A stretch of DNA of 43,866 nt from Moraxella caviae (GTDB lineage Bacteria > Pseudomonadota > Gammaproteobacteria > Pseudomonadales > Moraxellaceae): positions 1 through 43,866 of the forward strand of contig NZ_MUXU01000003.1 of assembly GCF_002014985.1 (NCBI RefSeq), given 5' to 3'. Positions 8,781-18,360 of this stretch are shown here, piece after piece (position 1 is the first letter of the stretch; every line of letters starts with the position of its first letter). Position numbers and translations under genes: made by a program. The notes under the pieces were generated by a model. That model saw only the letters and a program-made list of their open reading frames with translations. It did not search any database and was not told the DNA's origin.

Positions 8781-11700
8781 TTGAAAGATTTGTTAGACAT
8801 CATGAAAGGCCCTGCCGATTCAGGCATGAAGGAATTTGATAGTATTCAGATTTCTTTGGCGTCGCCAGACACCATCAAATCATGGTCGCATGGCGAAGTG
8901 AAAAAGCCAGAAACCATCAACTACCGCACTTTCAAGCCTGAGCGTGATGGTCTGTTTTGTGCCAAGATTTTTGGCCCTGTAAAAGATTTTGAGTGCTTGT
9001 GTGGCAAATATAAGCGCCGTAAATTCCAAGGCATCATTTGCGAAAAATGTGGCGTAGAAGTTACTGTTGCTAAAGTTCGCCGTGAGCGCATGGGTCATAT
9101 TGAGCTTGCCAGCCCAGTGGCGCACATTTGGTTCTTGAAATCTTTGCCAAGCCGTATCGGTCTTTTGCTTGACATCACGCTGCGTGATATTGAGCGTGTG
9201 CTGTATTTTGAAAGCTACATCGTAACCGACCCGGGCATGACAGGTCTTGAAAAGTATCAGCTTTTGGACGATGAAGAGTATTTTACTGCGCTTGAGCAAT
9301 ATGGCGATGAGTTCATTGCCAAGATGGGTGCAGAAGCGGTACAAGACTTGCTGCGTGATATTGACGTGGACGGTGAGATTGATGAGCTGCGTGCGGCAAT
9401 TCCGCAAACTGGCTCAGAAACCAAGCTGAAAAAAATGTCAAAACGCCTGCAGCTGCTAGAATCTTTCCGTGATTCTGGCAACAAGCCTGAATGGATGGTA
9501 ATGACGGTGTTGCCTGTGTTGCCGCCAGATTTGCGTCCGTTGGTACCGCTTGAAGGTGGTCGTTTTGCAACTTCTGATTTGAACGACTTGTATCGCCGTG
9601 TCATCAACCGTAACAACCGCCTAAAACGCCTGCTTGAGCTAAACGCACCTGACATCATCGTGCGTAACGAAAAACGTATGTTGCAAGAAGCGGTAGACGC
9701 ACTCTTGGACAATGGTCGTCGTGGCCGTGCGATTACAGGTTCAAACAAACGTCCATTGAAATCTTTGGCAGACATGATCAAAGGTAAGCAAGGTCGTTTC
9801 CGTCAAAACCTGTTGGGTAAGCGTGTAGACTACTCAGGTCGTTCGGTGATTGTGGTTGGTCCGACACTGCGCCTACATCAGTGCGGTCTGCCTAAGAAAA
9901 TGGCGCTTGAGCTGTTCAAGCCGTTTACTTATGCCAAATTGCTACAAAACAACATCGCCAGCACCATCAAAGCCGCCAAGAAAATGGTAGAGCGTGAAGA
10001 GCCTGCGGTGTGGGATATGCTTGCCAGCGTGATTCGTGAACATCCAGTGTTGCTAAACCGTGCGCCAACGCTGCACCGTTTGGGCTTGCAAGCGTTTGAG
10101 CCTGTACTGATTGAAGGTAAAGCGATTCAGCTGCACCCATTGGTGTGTGCGGCATTTAACGCCGACTTTGACGGCGACCAGATGGCGGTACACGTGCCAT
10201 TGACGCTAGAAGCGCAGCTAGAAGCGCGTGCGTTGATGATGTCTACCAACAACATTCTATCGCCAGCGAACGGTGAGCCTATCATCGTACCATCGCAGGA
10301 CGTGGTGTTGGGCTTGTATTACATCAGCCGCAGCCATGTGAATGCCAAGGGCGAAGGTATGGTGTTTTCTACCGTGAACGAAGCCTTGCGTGCGATTGGT
10401 TCTGACGATTTGTCAGTAAACGCCAAGATTAAAGTGCGTGTTACCGAAACCGTGCTTGACGAAAAAACTGGCGAGAAAACCACACGCACAGAAATCAAAG
10501 ACACCGTTGCTGGTCGTTTGTTGATTTGGAACATCATGCCAGAAGGTATGGCGTTTGAAGAGTGCAACAAAGAGATGACCAAAAAGAACATCTCTAAGCT
10601 GCTAAACTCATGCTACCGTAAACTTGGCGTGAAAGATTCGGTAATGTTTGCCGACCATCTGATGTACCTAGGCTTTGCCCAAGCGACTTTGTCGGGCATT
10701 TCTATCGGTATGGAAGACATGGTGATTCCACCGACCAAAAAAGAAATCGTGGACGCAGCCGATGCCGAAGTGCGTGAGATTGAACAGCAGTTTGAGCAAG
10801 GTTTTGTAACCGCAGGTGAGCGCTATAACAAAGTTGTTGATATTTGGTCTCGTACGTCTGATAAAATCGCCAATGCGATGATGGAAAACCTATCAACCGA
10901 CAGCGTGGTGAATGCCGCTGGTGAAGTTGAGCAAGAAAAATCGTTCAACTCAATTTACATGATGGCAGACTCTGGCGCTCGTGGTAGTGCAACGCAGATT
11001 CGTCAGCTCGCTGGTATGCGTGGCTTGATGGCAAAACCAGACGGCTCTATCATCGAAACGCCAATTAAGGCGAACTTCCGTGAAGGCTTGACGGTATTGC
11101 AGTACTTTATTTCTACGCACGGTGCGCGTAAAGGTCTTGCCGATACCGCCTTGAAAACTGCGAACTCAGGTTATCTGACTCGCCGTTTGGTGGACGTGGC
11201 ACAAGACTTGGTCATCACGCTTGATGACTGTGGCACAGAAGCAGGTCAGTTGATGACACCTGTGATTGACGGCGGCGAAATCGTAGAACGTCTGGGCGAT
11301 CGTGTGCTTGGTCGTGTGGCTGCCAAAGATGTGCTAAATGCTGATGGCGACGTGGTTGTGGCGGCTGGTACGCTGATTGATGAGCGTTTGGTTGAGCTGC
11401 TTGACAAAAACGCCATTGATGAAGTATGGGTGCGCTCGGTGATTACCTGTGAGTCAGGCCATGGCGTGTGTGCGAAGTGCTACGGACGTGATTTGGCGCG
11501 CGGTCATTTGGTGAACATCGGTGAGTCTGTGGGCGTTATGGCGGCGCAGTCTATCGGTGAGCCGGGTACTCAGCTTACCATGCGTACGTTCCACGTTGGT
11601 GGTGCGGCAAGTGCTGCGTCAGTGGACAACAGCGTGTCTGTGGGCAATGCAGGTACGGTACGTTTCCATAACATGAAAACGGTAGAACACGTTGATGGGC

Positions 11701-13028
11701 ATTTGGTTGTGGTATCACGTTCGGCAGAAATCGGCGTGGCAGACAGCCAAGGCCGTGAGCGTGAGCGCTATAAAGTGCCATACGGCTCAAACGTGCTGGT
11801 ACGAGACGAAGCGGCTGTGGCAGCTGGCGATGTGATTGCCAAGTGGGATCCGCATACCCACCCAATCATCACCGAATTTGCTGGTAAAGCACGCTTTAGC
11901 GACATCACAGACGGCATGACCGCCACAGTGAAAGTGGACGAAACCACAGGCATGAGTTCGTTTGAAATCTTGGCAAGTAAGGATCGCCCAAGCATCGCCA
12001 AAGACTTGCGTCCTGCCATCATTCTTGACACTGCCGAAGGCAAAGAAGTGGTTTACTTCTTGCCAGCTGAGACGGTGATTCGTGTGTCTGAAGGCGAAGC
12101 GGTGGCGGCAGGTTCGGTGCTAGGCCGTGTACCACAAGCCACTTCAGGTACCAAAGATATTACCGGTGGTCTGCCGCGTGTTGCTGACTTGTTTGAAGCG
12201 CGCCGTCCAAAAGACCATGCAATCTTGGCAGAGATGAGCGGCGTGGTGAGCTTTGGTAAAGAAACCAAAGGCAAAAACCGTTTCATCATCACTGACGAAG
12301 ATGGCAACGTACACGAAGAGCTGATTCCAAAATGGCGTCAAATCAACGTCTTTGAAGGTGAAACGGTGGAGCGTGGCGAAGTGGTGTCAGACGGCCCATC
12401 AAACCCACACGACATCTTGCGTCTAAAAGGCGAAACCGCACTTGCCAACTACATCGTGAATGAAGTGCAAGAAGTTTATCGCTTGCAAGGCGTAAAAATC
12501 AACGATAAGCACATTGAAGTCATTGTACGTCAGATGCTGCGTAAAGTTGAAGTGATTGACGGCGGCGATTCTAGCTACTTTAAAGGCGACCAAGTGGAAT
12601 ACGCCAAAGTGCGTGCGCTGAACGAAGAGCTTGTGGCGAATAACAAGTTCCCAATTCAGTTTGAGCGTCAGCTTTTGGGTATCACCAAAGCAAGTCTTGC
12701 AACCGAAAGCTTCATCTCGGCAGCGTCATTCCAAGAGACCACGCGTGTCTTGACCGCTGCGGCTACGATGGGCAAAGTGGACGATTTGACAGGCTTGAAA
12801 GAAAACGTGGTGGTGGGTCGTTTGATTCCTGCTGGTACGGGTCTGGCTTATCATCAAAACCGCAAGCGCACCGCCGAAAAAGCGGCTGCCGAAGCTGTGC
12901 CATCGCTTGATGACATCTTGCTGGCTGGTACTGGCGAAAGCGAGCCTGCGCAAACGGTGGAAGACAGCTTCGCCAAGGCGTTTGCTGAAGAGCTGGGTCA
13001 AAACCAAGACCAAAATGCTGCCGAATAA
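8781..13028 (+). CDS. rpoC: DNA-directed RNA polymerase subunit beta'
   Basis: This is the beta' catalytic subunit. The 1415-residue product starts at a TTG codon ([10 protein letters not shown]) with GGAGAA 6 nt upstream; no better start exists. The N-terminal zinc ribbon (CLCGKY and CEKCG) is present. The Mg-binding loop NADFDGD carries Asp462, Asp464 and Asp466. The second zinc site ([13 protein letters not shown]) and the trigger-loop region are also present. The C-terminus is Glu/Ala/Gln-rich. A terminator follows 48 nt after the stop, so str-operon genes are not co-transcribed. Confidence 0.98.
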   Translation: MKDLLDIMKGPADSGMKEFDSIQISLASPDTIKSWSHGEVKKPETINYRTFKPERDGLFCAKIFGPVKDFECLCGKYKRRKFQGIICEKCGVEVTVAKVRRERMGHIELASPVAHIWFLKSLPSRIGLLLDITLRDIERVLYFESYIVTDPGMTGLEKYQLLDDEEYFTALEQYGDEFIAKMGAEAVQDLLRDIDVDGEIDELRAAIPQTGSETKLKKMSKRLQLLESFRDSGNKPEWMVMTVLPVLPPDLRPLVPLEGGRFATSDLNDLYRRVINRNNRLKRLLELNAPDIIVRNEKRMLQEAVDALLDNGRRGRAITGSNKRPLKSLADMIKGKQGRFRQNLLGKRVDYSGRSVIVVGPTLRLHQCGLPKKMALELFKPFTYAKLLQNNIASTIKAAKKMVEREEPAVWDMLASVIREHPVLLNRAPTLHRLGLQAFEPVLIEGKAIQLHPLVCAAFNADFDGDQMAVHVPLTLEAQLEARALMMSTNNILSPANGEPIIVPSQDVVLGLYYISRSHVNAKGEGMVFSTVNEALRAIGSDDLSVNAKIKVRVTETVLDEKTGEKTTRTEIKDTVAGRLLIWNIMPEGMAFEECNKEMTKKNISKLLNSCYRKLGVKDSVMFADHLMYLGFAQATLSGISIGMEDMVIPPTKKEIVDAADAEVREIEQQFEQGFVTAGERYNKVVDIWSRTSDKIANAMMENLSTDSVVNAAGEVEQEKSFNSIYMMADSGARGSATQIRQLAGMRGLMAKPDGSIIETPIKANFREGLTVLQYFISTHGARKGLADTALKTANSGYLTRRLVDVAQDLVITLDDCGTEAGQLMTPVIDGGEIVERLGDRVLGRVAAKDVLNADGDVVVAAGTLIDERLVELLDKNAIDEVWVRSVITCESGHGVCAKCYGRDLARGHLVNIGESVGVMAAQSIGEPGTQLTMRTFHVGGAASAASVDNSVSVGNAGTVRFHNMKTVEHVDGHLVVVSRSAEIGVADSQGRERERYKVPYGSNVLVRDEAAVAAGDVIAKWDPHTHPIITEFAGKARFSDITDGMTATVKVDETTGMSSFEILASKDRPSIAKDLRPAIILDTAEGKEVVYFLPAETVIRVSEGEAVAAGSVLGRVPQATSGTKDITGGLPRVADLFEARRPKDHAILAEMSGVVSFGKETKGKNRFIITDEDGNVHEELIPKWRQINVFEGETVERGEVVSDGPSNPHDILRLKGETALANYIVNEVQEVYRLQGVKINDKHIEVIVRQMLRKVEVIDGGDSSYFKGDQVEYAKVRALNEELVANNKFPIQFERQLLGITKASLATESFISAASFQETTRVLTAAATMGKVDDLTGLKENVVVGRLIPAGTGLAYHQNRKRTAEKAAAEAVPSLDDILLAGTGESEPAQTVEDSFAKAFAEELGQNQDQNAAE

Positions 13029-13076
13029 GCCAGCCAAATCGGTGATAAACCGACAGCTTGCTTAATCAAGCCATAC

Positions 13077-13106
13077 AAAAAGTCCATCATGATTGGTGGG
13101 CTTTTT
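13077..13106 (+). terminator. Intrinsic terminator after rpoC
   Basis: AAAAAGTCCATCA (13077-13089) pairs with TGGTGGGCTTTTT (13094-13106) around a TGAT tetraloop, 13 bp including G-T pairs, continuing into TTTG-TTTTT. It closes the rif operon. Confidence 0.85.
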
Positions 13107-13160
13107 GTTTTTGGGAGGTTTGTAGGCTTGGTTGACAAGTTGGTTTTTTTAAGGCTGTAG

Positions 13161-13212
13161 ATTGGGTTAGCGTGAGCGTAACTCAACATTCCGAGTGATA
13201 AACCATCATTTC
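13161..13212. repeat. Dispersed repeat, GGGTTAGCG family, copy 1
   Basis: This copy (ATTGGGTTAGCGTGAGCGTA then ACTCAACATTCC) matches copy 2 at 13354 over about 50 bp, including the CAACATTCC tail and a related CCATCA segment. The ends TTGGGTT and AACTCAA form an imperfect hairpin. It is non-coding and lies in the rpoC-serA spacer. Confidence 0.6.
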
Positions 13213-13226
13213 ACGCAAAACTGTTT

Positions 13227-13270
13227 AAAAAACCGTTCGTGGTGAGCCTGTCAAGCCATGGCGGTTTTTT
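13227..13270. repeat. Terminator-like dispersed palindrome, copy A
   Basis: An A-run, then CCGTTCGTGGTGAGCCTGTC, then GCCATGGCGG and a T-run. It shares its core GTTCGTGGTGAGCCTGTC with copy B at 17510. Both are flanked by A- and T-runs and can fold as bidirectional terminators. A related inverted partner (GACAAGCTCAGGGCGAAC, 13298-13315) lies just downstream, so 13227-13319 is a two-unit palindromic array. Confidence 0.65.
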
Positions 13271-13353
13271 ACAAATCCTTCACAAGTTTAACCCTTTGAC
13301 AAGCTCAGGGCGAACGGGACAGAGCTTGCAGGTTGGGTAGCGGTAGCCCGTAA

Positions 13354-13433
13354 GTTGGGTTAGCGATAGCGCAACCCAACATTCCAAAGACAGCCCATCA
13401 AATTTGTTGGGTTTTCGCTTTGCTCAACCCAAC
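13354..13433. repeat. Dispersed repeat, GGGTTAGCG family, copies 2 and 3 (inverted)
   Basis: Copy 2 is GTTGGGTT (13354-13361) / AACCCAAC (13373-13380), around AGCGATAGCGC. Copy 3 is GTTGGGTT (13406-13413) / AACCCAAC (13426-13433), around a TTCGCTTTGCTC loop. The two read as inverted copies of one hairpin family. A degenerate fragment GGTTGGGTAGCGGTAGCCCG is at 13331-13350. No gene lies in 13107-13638. Confidence 0.65.
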
Positions 13434-13568
13434 TTACGAACGCTCAACCTAGCCTGCGAGCCACCAACTTAATTTACAAACCAAGCAAATTTCACCGCCC
13501 AATCAGGCTTATGAAATTTCTTTCATCTTATTATGAAAATTTTTCTTTAAGTTTTCTTGTGTAAGCGG

Positions 13569-13597
13569 TTGCAAAAATGGGGCAATCGGTGTATAAA
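13569..13597 (+). promoter_or_regulatory. Promoter of serA
   Basis: TTGCAA (13569-13574) and TATAAA (13592-13597) are 17 bp apart, and the predicted start lies about 35 nt before the serA ATG. Confidence 0.7.
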
Positions 13598-13638
13598 TAT
13601 AGGTTGTTTTTATCGCCAAACCTTCCTAAGGATACCCC

Positions 13639-14865
13639 ATGACCCTATCGCTTCACAAAGACAAAATCCGCTTCTTGCTGCTAGAAGGCGTGCATGAAAA
13701 CGCCCTAAAAGTGTTGAACGAAGCAGGCTACACAAACATTGAATACATCAAAACCGCGCTTGACGAAGAAGAGCTGATTGAAAAAATCAAAGACGCACAC
13801 TTCATCGGCATTCGCTCACGCACGCAGCTGACTCGCAAAGTGCTAGAATCTGCCGAAAAGCTAATCGCCATCGGCTGCTACTGCATTGGTACCAACCAAG
13901 TGGATTTAGAAGCGGCGCTGGAGCTTGGTATTCCTGTGTTTAACGCGCCATATTCAAACACACGTTCGGTGGCAGAATTGGTGCTGGCTGAGACCATCAT
14001 GCTGATGCGTGGCGTGCCAGAGAAAAACGCAGTCGTACACCGTGGCGGTTGGAATAAATCTGCCAAAGACAGCTATGAAGTGCGTGGCAAAACCATGGGT
14101 ATCGTGGGTTATGGCTCAATCGGTTCGCAGCTTTCTGTGCTTGCCGAAAGCCTTGGCATGAAAGTGATTTATCATGACGCCATCACCAAGCTGCCTTTGG
14201 GTAATGCGGTGCAAGTGGGCAGCCTTGATGAATTGCTTGAAAAAGCGGACGTCGTTACTTTGCACGTTCCTGACCTGCCAAGCACACGCAACATGATGAC
14301 GGCAGCCGAATTTGCCAAAATGAAAGACGGCGCATTTTTCATCAATGCGGCGCGCGGCGGCTGTGTGGACATTGATGCGTTGGCGGCAGCACTAGAAAGC
14401 AAAAAAATCCTAGGCGCAGCGATTGACGTATTCCCAAAAGAGCCAAAATCAGCGGACGAAGAGTTTGTATCGCCATTGCGTGCGTTTGATAATGTGATTT
14501 TGACGCCGCACGTTGGTGGCTCAACCCAAGAAGCGCAAGCGAACATCGGTCTTGAAGTGGCGGAAAAATTCGTCAAATATTCAGACCAAGGCGACACCAC
14601 CAGCGCAGTAAACTTCCCAAACGTCTCAATCCCGTTCACCGAAGGCACGCACCGCTTGCTGCACATTCACAAAAACGTGCCGGGCGTACTATCACAAATC
14701 AACGCAGCCTTTGCCGATGCAGGCATTAACATCGCCGCGCAATCGATGATGACCAAAGGCGACGTAGGCTATTTGGTGATGGACGTGGACGATAACGACT
14801 CAGAAAAAGCACTACAACGCCTGCGCGCGGTGCCTGAGACCATTCGTGTGCGTGTGTTGTTCTGA
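13639..14865 (+). CDS. serA: D-3-phosphoglycerate dehydrogenase
   Basis: SerA oxidises 3-phosphoglycerate to 3-phosphohydroxypyruvate, the first step of serine synthesis. The 408 residues match the E. coli-type enzyme (410). The NAD-binding fold carries GIVGYGSIGS. Catalytic segments are visible: Arg in NAARGGCVD, Glu in DVFPKEPK and His in LTPHVGGST. A C-terminal ACT domain (HKNVPGVLSQINAAFADAGI onward) indicates serine feedback inhibition. It has its own promoter and terminator, so it is a single-gene unit. Confidence 0.97.
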   Translation: MTLSLHKDKIRFLLLEGVHENALKVLNEAGYTNIEYIKTALDEEELIEKIKDAHFIGIRSRTQLTRKVLESAEKLIAIGCYCIGTNQVDLEAALELGIPVFNAPYSNTRSVAELVLAETIMLMRGVPEKNAVVHRGGWNKSAKDSYEVRGKTMGIVGYGSIGSQLSVLAESLGMKVIYHDAITKLPLGNAVQVGSLDELLEKADVVTLHVPDLPSTRNMMTAAEFAKMKDGAFFINAARGGCVDIDALAAALESKKILGAAIDVFPKEPKSADEEFVSPLRAFDNVILTPHVGGSTQEAQANIGLEVAEKFVKYSDQGDTTSAVNFPNVSIPFTEGTHRLLHIHKNVPGVLSQINAAFADAGINIAAQSMMTKGDVGYLVMDVDDNDSEKALQRLRAVPETIRVRVLF

Positions 14866-14900
14866 TGTTTTAACCGCTTTTATGGCAGTTATTTACAAAT

Positions 14901-14934
14901 CAAAACCGCTTGGCAAACAGGCGGTTTTGTTTTT
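14901..14934 (+). terminator. Terminator of serA
   Basis: CAAAACCGC (14901-14909) pairs with GCGGTTTTG (14921-14929) and is followed by TTTTTG. It lies 36 nt after the serA stop. Confidence 0.85.
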
Positions 14935-15066
14935 GTGGTACAATTTTATGGTACAATGAAGCGATGGTAAGCTGCACCGAGCAAGGCGCACCAAAAACCA
15001 CATTGACAAAACAGATTTTACACTCAAACTCAGCAATAAATTTAGCAGCAAAATTAGGATAACTTT

Positions 15067-16437
15067 ATGACTAAACATTACGATTATGTTGCCATTGGTG
15101 GCGGTTCAGGCGGGATTGCATCAATTAACCGTGCGGCGAGCTATGGCAAAAAATGTGCGATTATTGAAGCCAAACATTTAGGCGGTACTTGCGTAAACGT
15201 AGGTTGTGTGCCGAAAAAAGTGATGTTCTACGGGGCACAAATTGCAGAGGCAATCAACAGCTATGCCCCTGATTATGGCTTTGATGTGGAAGTGAAAAAC
15301 TTTGACTTTGCCAAATTAGTGGAAAGCCGTCAGGCGTATATTTCGCGTATTCATACTTCATACAACAATGTATTAGGCAAAAACAATGTTGATGTTTTAA
15401 ATGGCTTTGCGAAGTTTGTCGATGCCAAAACCCTTGAAGTCAGCTATGCAGACGGCACAAGCGAGCTAGTAACAGCGGATCATATTTTGATTGCCACAGG
15501 CGGTCGCCCATCTCGCCCGAATATCAAAGGGGCAGAATACGGGATCGATTCTGATGGCGTGTTTGCCCTTGAAAGCCTGCCGAAAAGTGCCGCAGTTGTT
15601 GGGGCGGGTTATATTGCCGTAGAACTGGCTGGCGTGTTAAACAGCTTGGGCGTGCAGTCGCATTTATTCGTTCGCCAACACGCACCGCTTCGCACGATGG
15701 ATCCAATGCTTTATGAAACTTTAATGGAAGTGATGGCACAAGATAACATCACGCTTCACACCAAAGCCATTCCGCAAGAAGTGGTTAAAAATGCGGACGG
15801 TACGCTCACGTTAAAACTTGAAGATGGGCGTGAAACGACCGTTGAAACGCTAATTTGGGCGATTGGTCGTGAGCCAGCCACTGATGTGATCAACCTACAA
15901 GCAGCAGGCGTTGAAACCAACGAACGTGGCTACATCAAAGTGGATAAATTCCAAAATACCAATGTACCAAACATTTATGCGGTGGGCGATATTATCGAAG
16001 GAGGCATTGAACTTACACCAGTGGCGGTTGCGGCAGGTCGCCGTTTATCTGAGCGTTTATTCAATAACAAACCGAATGAACATTTAGATTATAATCTTGT
16101 GCCAACCGTGGTATTTAGCCACCCGCCAATCGGCACAATTGGCTTAACCGAGCCACAAGCGATTGCACAATATGGCGAAGAAAATGTGAAAGTCTATAAA
16201 TCCTCTTTCACAGCGATGTACACAGCGGTTACCCAGCACCGCCAGCCTTGCCGAATGAAATTAGTTTGTGTCGGCAAAGAAGAAAAAGTGGTGGGCTTAC
16301 ACGGCATTGGCTTTGGTGTTGATGAAATGATCCAAGGCTTTGCAGTAGCAATCAAAATGGGGGCAACCAAAGCTGATTTTGATAACACCGTAGCCATTCA
16401 CCCAACAGGTTCAGAAGAATTTGTAACCATGCGTTAA
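15067..16437 (+). CDS. gor: Glutathione-disulfide reductase
   Basis: This NADPH-dependent flavoenzyme reduces glutathione disulfide in the cytoplasm. The 456 residues include the FAD motif GGGSGG (11-16), the redox pair Cys42/Cys47 in [13 protein letters not shown], the NADPH-fold motif [13 protein letters not shown], and the C-terminal HPTGSEE with His445/Glu450. AGGATAA precedes the ATG by about 5 nt. Codon use is unlike its neighbours: about 14 of roughly 29 Leu codons are TTA, versus about one in 40 in serA (hand counts). From memory the protein resembles Pasteurellaceae Gor, suggesting transfer. A weak -10 (TACAAT, 14952-14957) lies upstream. Confidence 0.95.
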   Translation: MTKHYDYVAIGGGSGGIASINRAASYGKKCAIIEAKHLGGTCVNVGCVPKKVMFYGAQIAEAINSYAPDYGFDVEVKNFDFAKLVESRQAYISRIHTSYNNVLGKNNVDVLNGFAKFVDAKTLEVSYADGTSELVTADHILIATGGRPSRPNIKGAEYGIDSDGVFALESLPKSAAVVGAGYIAVELAGVLNSLGVQSHLFVRQHAPLRTMDPMLYETLMEVMAQDNITLHTKAIPQEVVKNADGTLTLKLEDGRETTVETLIWAIGREPATDVINLQAAGVETNERGYIKVDKFQNTNVPNIYAVGDIIEGGIELTPVAVAAGRRLSERLFNNKPNEHLDYNLVPTVVFSHPPIGTIGLTEPQAIAQYGEENVKVYKSSFTAMYTAVTQHRQPCRMKLVCVGKEEKVVGLHGIGFGVDEMIQGFAVAIKMGATKADFDNTVAIHPTGSEEFVTMR

Positions 16438-16501
16438 TTGGTTGGTTTGCGCTGATTTGAAAAATGATGCAGCGCAAGCGACACCACAAAATGACAACAA
16501 T

Positions 16502-16550
16502 AAAAAACACCGCTTAAGCACTATTTAAGTCAAGCTGAGCGGTGTTTTTT
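16502..16550. terminator. Bidirectional terminator between gor and the HAD gene
   Basis: AAAAAACACCGCT (16502-16514) is perfectly complementary to AGCGGTGTTTTTT (16538-16550). The A-run and T-run at the two ends allow termination in both directions, serving the convergent gor and HAD phosphatase genes. Confidence 0.85.
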
Positions 16551-16574
16551 GTGGTGAATATTTGACAAAATTAG

Positions 16575-17393
16575 TCAATCAATCACGCCCAGCATTTTTA
16601 GACCTTGATAAATGCCGTCGTCGGTGTGATTTGGGCAGACGTAATCCGCCACCGCTTTAAGATTTGGGTGTGCATTGCCCATCGCCACGCCTGTGCCTAC
16701 CGCTTGCAGCATTTCTAAGTCGTTCAGCCCATCGCCAAACGCCATCGCTTCGCTAAAATCAAGCCCCAAAGCGTCCAGCACCGCTTGAATGCCGCGCGCT
16801 TTTGAGCCTTTTGCGTCCAAAATATCCACGCCAGAGACGTGCCAACGCACAGTTTTTAAATCGCTTGGCAAGTCCAAATCAATGGTGCTGTTGTCATCAT
16901 AAAAAGTGAGCATTTGGTACACAGGCGTTGTCATATCAAAGCTGTCCACCACACGATAAGGAATGTGCAGCGATGTCAAAGCCGCCGTCATGGCAGGCGT
17001 TTCGTCAAATGCCAAAATCGCATCGCGCGTCATGTAGCCATAGGCAAGGTTTTTGCGTTTTAATAAATCGGTGGTGGTGCGGATTTGCTCGCTCGTCAGC
17101 GCAAAATCCACCAGCGGCTCGCCACGAAATTCGTTGTATTGTCCATTGATGGTTACAAATAAATCAATGCCAACTTTATCAATCAGCTCGTTAATCGCTG
17201 GCGGAAACACGCAAATCCCACGTCCAGTGGCAATCGCCACCATAATGCCACGCTCTTTTAGCGCAAGCAGGGCGGTGGTTACGCTTGGCGGTACATAATT
17301 GTCGTATTTGATGTACAGCGTGTCGTCAATGTCAAAAAAGACGATTTTAGGCGCATGGGCAAGCGGCGGCGTGGTGTGAGAAAGTATTTGCAT
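16575..17393 (-). CDS. Cof-type HAD-IIB family hydrolase
   Basis: A member of the haloacid dehalogenase superfamily, subclass IIB, which generally dephosphorylates sugar phosphates or related small molecules; the substrate cannot be read from sequence. Motif I is FFDIDDTLY. The C-terminal motif AFGDGLNDLEML supplies the Mg-binding acidic pair, followed by GVAMGNAHPNLKAVAD, typical of Cof proteins. I use the ATG at 17393 (272 residues) because family members have a short N-terminus; an in-frame ATG at 17438 would add 15 residues. Neither has a clear SD. Confidence 0.88.
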   Translation of the reverse strand: MQILSHTTPPLAHAPKIVFFDIDDTLYIKYDNYVPPSVTTALLALKERGIMVAIATGRGICVFPPAINELIDKVGIDLFVTINGQYNEFRGEPLVDFALTSEQIRTTTDLLKRKNLAYGYMTRDAILAFDETPAMTAALTSLHIPYRVVDSFDMTTPVYQMLTFYDDNSTIDLDLPSDLKTVRWHVSGVDILDAKGSKARGIQAVLDALGLDFSEAMAFGDGLNDLEMLQAVGTGVAMGNAHPNLKAVADYVCPNHTDDGIYQGLKMLGVID

Positions 17394-17457
17394 GGCGATG
17401 GTAATTTTAAATTGAAACGGCTTGTATTGAACTTGCATTGAAGCAAATTGAGCTTTT

Positions 17458-17466
17458 ATTGTAACA
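17458..17466 (-). promoter_or_regulatory. Extended -10 promoter of the HAD gene
   Basis: On the minus strand TGTTACAAT is an extended -10 with no good -35. Transcription would start about 12 nt before the ATG at 17438, or nearly 60 nt before the one at 17393. Confidence 0.45.
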
Positions 17467-17509
17467 CACTTCGGATAAGGCGTGTTGCCAAGCGATTTTT
17501 GGCTGAATT

Positions 17510-17555
17510 AAAAAAAACGTTCGTGGTGAGCCTGTCGAACCATGACGGTTTTTTT
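17510..17555. repeat. Terminator-like dispersed palindrome, copy B
   Basis: A8, ACGTTCGTGGTGAGCCTGTC, GAACCATGACGG, T7. The 5' and 3' arms pair over 17 positions with two mismatches. It starts 7 bp past the dedA-family stop codon, where it can serve as that gene's terminator on the minus strand. It shares its core with copy A at 13227-13270. Confidence 0.7.
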
Positions 17556-17561
17556 AGCCGC

Positions 17562-18191
17562 TTACGAACGCTCGCCATTAAAAAACACCGTGCGAATGCG
17601 CTTGATGACGATAAAGACAAGCAGCACACCAGCGGCAATCGCCACGCCTTTACTGATGGGTGCGATGAAAGTTTCCACGGCGGCGTAATTTGCCCCAAGC
17701 AAGTAACCTGCATACGCCAAAAGCGTTGTCCAAATGGCTGAACCCGCCGCAGTCAGCAGCAAAAACGGCACAAGCGGCATTCGTGCCATGCCAGCAGGAA
17801 TGGAAATCAGCGAGCGAATGGCAGGAATCATGCGTCCAAAAAACACCACCGTTTTGCCGTATTTGGCGAACCACGCTTGCGCATTTTGTACATCGGCAGG
17901 CGTGATGAGCAAAAATTTGCCGTAGCGTTCGGCAAGGCGATACAGCCGCGCTTCGTCCAAAAGCGTCCCCAAATAATACAGCGGCAAAGCACCCAGCACC
18001 GCACCCAGCGTCCCTGCGATAATCACCGCAAATAGACTCATCTTGCCCATCGCCGCCGCAAAACCTGCCGCTGGCATGATAAGCTCGCTGGGAATGGGTG
18101 GAAAGACGTTTTCTAAAAACATCATCGCCACCACGCCAAGCAAGCCGAGCTTATCCATCATGATAAGCACCCATTCGCTGATTGTATCCAT
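17562..18191 (-). CDS. DedA family inner-membrane protein
   Basis: DedA/VTT-domain proteins are polytopic inner-membrane proteins linked to lipid carrier flipping and envelope or proton homeostasis; the role of this one is not known. From the ATG at 18191 it has 209 residues, with FLENVFPPIPSELIMPAAG near the N-terminus, a GTLGAVLGALPLYYLG helix, and the family segment FFGRMIPAIRSLISIPAGMARM. The ATG at 18191 has AGG upstream. A longer frame to 18341 would run through the nagZ terminator and lacks DedA similarity. Confidence 0.92.
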   Translation of the reverse strand: MDTISEWVLIMMDKLGLLGVVAMMFLENVFPPIPSELIMPAAGFAAAMGKMSLFAVIIAGTLGAVLGALPLYYLGTLLDEARLYRLAERYGKFLLITPADVQNAQAWFAKYGKTVVFFGRMIPAIRSLISIPAGMARMPLVPFLLLTAAGSAIWTTLLAYAGYLLGANYAAVETFIAPISKGVAIAAGVLLVFIVIKRIRTVFFNGERS

Positions 18192-18289
18192 GCTAAGACC
18201 TAGGGAAGTTGATTGTGTATTGGTTGCACCAAGTGAATTTTCGGGTGTATGAAGTGAATTTTTGAGCAAGTTGTCCAAAGATGGCGCCC

Positions 18290-18329
18290 AAAACCAAAAA
18301 CGCACAATATAGCATGAATATTGTGCGTT
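18290..18329 (-). terminator. Terminator of nagZ
   Basis: AACGCACAATAT (18299-18310) pairs perfectly with ATATTGTGCGTT (18318-18329) around a 7-nt loop. On the minus strand it is followed by TTTGGTTTTGGG. It lies just beyond the nagZ stop. Confidence 0.8.
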
Positions 18330-18360
18330 GTCCGTTGGCAAATTGTAAGATGATTTTTTG

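Noticed and set aside
15067..16437. Pasteurellaceae DNA uptake signals in or near gor as proof of transfer
   Set aside because: I looked for AAGTGCGGT and ACAAGCGGT in both orientations and found only partial matches, so uptake signals do not support the transfer argument.
18192..18341. 50-residue N-terminal extension of the DedA protein
   Set aside because: It would run through the nagZ terminator hairpin and lacks family similarity; the ATG at 18191 is better.
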